Shown piece by piece: positions 63,353 to 64,000 of a stretch of DNA of 64,000 bases (position 1 is the first letter of the stretch; every line of letters begins with the position of its first letter). The DNA is from Entoloma clypeatum. Taxonomy: Eukaryota > Basidiomycota > Agaricomycetes > Agaricales > Entolomataceae. The notes under the pieces are model-generated. The model saw only the letters and a list, made by a program, of their open reading frames with translations, was not told where the DNA came from and searched no databases. Position numbers and translations under genes: made by a program. The stretch is from NCBI GenBank assembly GCA_963565915.1, contig OY751493.1:4588001-4652000 (forward strand). Reading direction: 5' to 3'.

Positions 63353-64000
63353 ATGGTCAATCAAGCTATTCCAGCCATTCCCTGGAACAACAACAACGGG
63401 GAACTCATCTGGGCTCTTATTACTGAGCTCGAGAAACCCAAGAATTTCAAGGTCTTTCTTGGAAAGAAGGACAAAAGTGAGGTGAGTATTCATGCTATAC
63501 CCTCCTAATTGGCCAAAAACTGATGATATCTGGCATGAATGATATAGAATACAACTGGGGAGTCAAAAGCAAAGGTTGCAAAAAGGATGGGCGAGGCCAT
63601 TCTTCCAGAGTACTACAAGATCAATGCGAAAATTGTAGGGGACCGTGTCAAGGGGCAAATTGATGCGTATGTCGCTGTATTTCATATGCTGATGACAGTT
63701 TTAACCAATATGTCTGTCAGACTTGTGGTAGAGTATCGAAAACAAGCGAAACGTCTTTGCAAGACTGGTGGTGGCGTAAACGATCCAGATCAACCCCTTG
63801 TCGACGACGAACCGGAGTTTTACATCAATGCTCATGGTCCAGATGACTCAACCCCAGAATACACGAAGAACATTTGGCGTGAGCATTCATATCTTCATAA
63901 CTTATGTATTGCTAAAATTTTGCAGAGGAAATTACACAGAAATGGCCGTACTTTCCACGGTTTCATGCCCTCTATGCTGCTCGTCCCAACGTCAACCCAA
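63353..64000 (+). CDS. multi-exon host-like gene, 5' part (runs off the window)
   Basis: Four exons join cleanly: 63353-63481, 63548-63666, 63721-63878, 63926-64000. Introns are 66, 54 and 47 bp, all GT..AG (GTGAGT, GTATGT, GTGAGC donors). The reading is open throughout: MVNQAIPAIPWNNNNGELIW, LITELEKPKNFKVFLGKKDK, KRMGEAILPEYY, VVEYRKQAKRLCKTGGGV, EFYINAHGPDD, KWPYFPRFHALYAARPNVNP. The W..nngelIwaLI..L pattern and the Lys-rich spacing resemble Myb/SANT-like DNA-binding N-regions. The family looks like the many-copy hypothetical genes of Agaricomycetes, but this is from memory and function is unknown. Confidence 0.75.

Noticed and set aside
1..64000. tRNA, rRNA or CRISPR arrays
   Set aside because: No cloverleaf-like, rRNA-like or spaced-repeat pattern was noticed. 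A tRNAscan or covariance search was not possible here and could still find a tRNA.

Overview
The window reads as a repeat-dense, heterochromatin-like piece of a basidiomycete (Agaricomycete-type) fungal genome. The grounds are chromodomain-bearing Ty3/gypsy polyproteins, Ty1/copia fragments, hAT-type miniature elements, introns of about 45-70 bp with GT..AG ends, and premature stops that often look like CpG decay. I see no rRNA, tRNA, CRISPR or bacterial-style operon. The only host-like gene is a four-exon 5' part of a gene starting at 63353 and leaving the window at the right edge. The names GypA-GypD, LTR-E and hAT-n are local labels of mine, not database names.

Layout. 6-374 is the 3' LTR of a GypA copy that lies off the left edge. 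It is inserted into an older minus-strand GypA (375-7624), which is itself split by a 2.77-kb hAT-type element (1825-4593) carrying a nested 472-bp foldback element and a 20-bp minisatellite. 7625-8484 plus 17100-17171 is one decayed plus-strand GypC gag/protease, split by a minus-strand GypD complex (8485-17099, TSD tccat). That complex contains a trapped GypB fragment, a second GypD LTR and a solo LTR-E. A minus-strand copia gag (17172-18759, with a hAT-n MITE) follows. A composite plus-strand GypB (18779-25545) comes next, then a truncated GypD gag and 5' LTR, then a GypC tail.

The dominant structure is a very large inverted repeat. 23531-30517 and 32425-39411 are 6,987-bp arms related by position x + y = 62942, with no net indel and only about eight substitutions noticed, all in the outer GypB part. 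A 1,907-bp spacer holds a Cys-rich hypothetical gene. The left arm continues smoothly into GypB, while the right arm ends at a chimeric GypB/GypD join, so the right arm is probably the derived copy.

Right of the palindrome is another minus-strand GypD (39412-42378 and 48825-49539), split by a complete GypA with both LTRs and TSD cttcc (42379-48819). Next come an unassigned block and a copia integrase fragment, then a plus-strand GypA (50420-63109). That last copy is split by a complete GypC (53505-60782, apparently identical LTRs, TSD ggaga, intact gag and pol) and by a second solo LTR-E (61667-62124, TSD tgcgg).

How the parts work. GypC 53505-60782 is the one element that looks capable of autonomous activity: gag, then a -1 slip at A AAA AAA directly before the gag stop, then protease-RT-RNase H-integrase-chromodomain. 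It also carries an antisense, spliced accessory gene whose two halves form a doubled C-x2-C-x6-C cluster split by the intron. The same gene architecture recurs in the GypC-like tail in both palindrome arms, and it is the best candidate for an under-described system here. GypA carries a different small accessory ORF, in sense, downstream of pol. Most other copies are inactivated by shared nonsense codons, deletions and a YLDD-to-YLDN change in the GypD reverse transcriptase.
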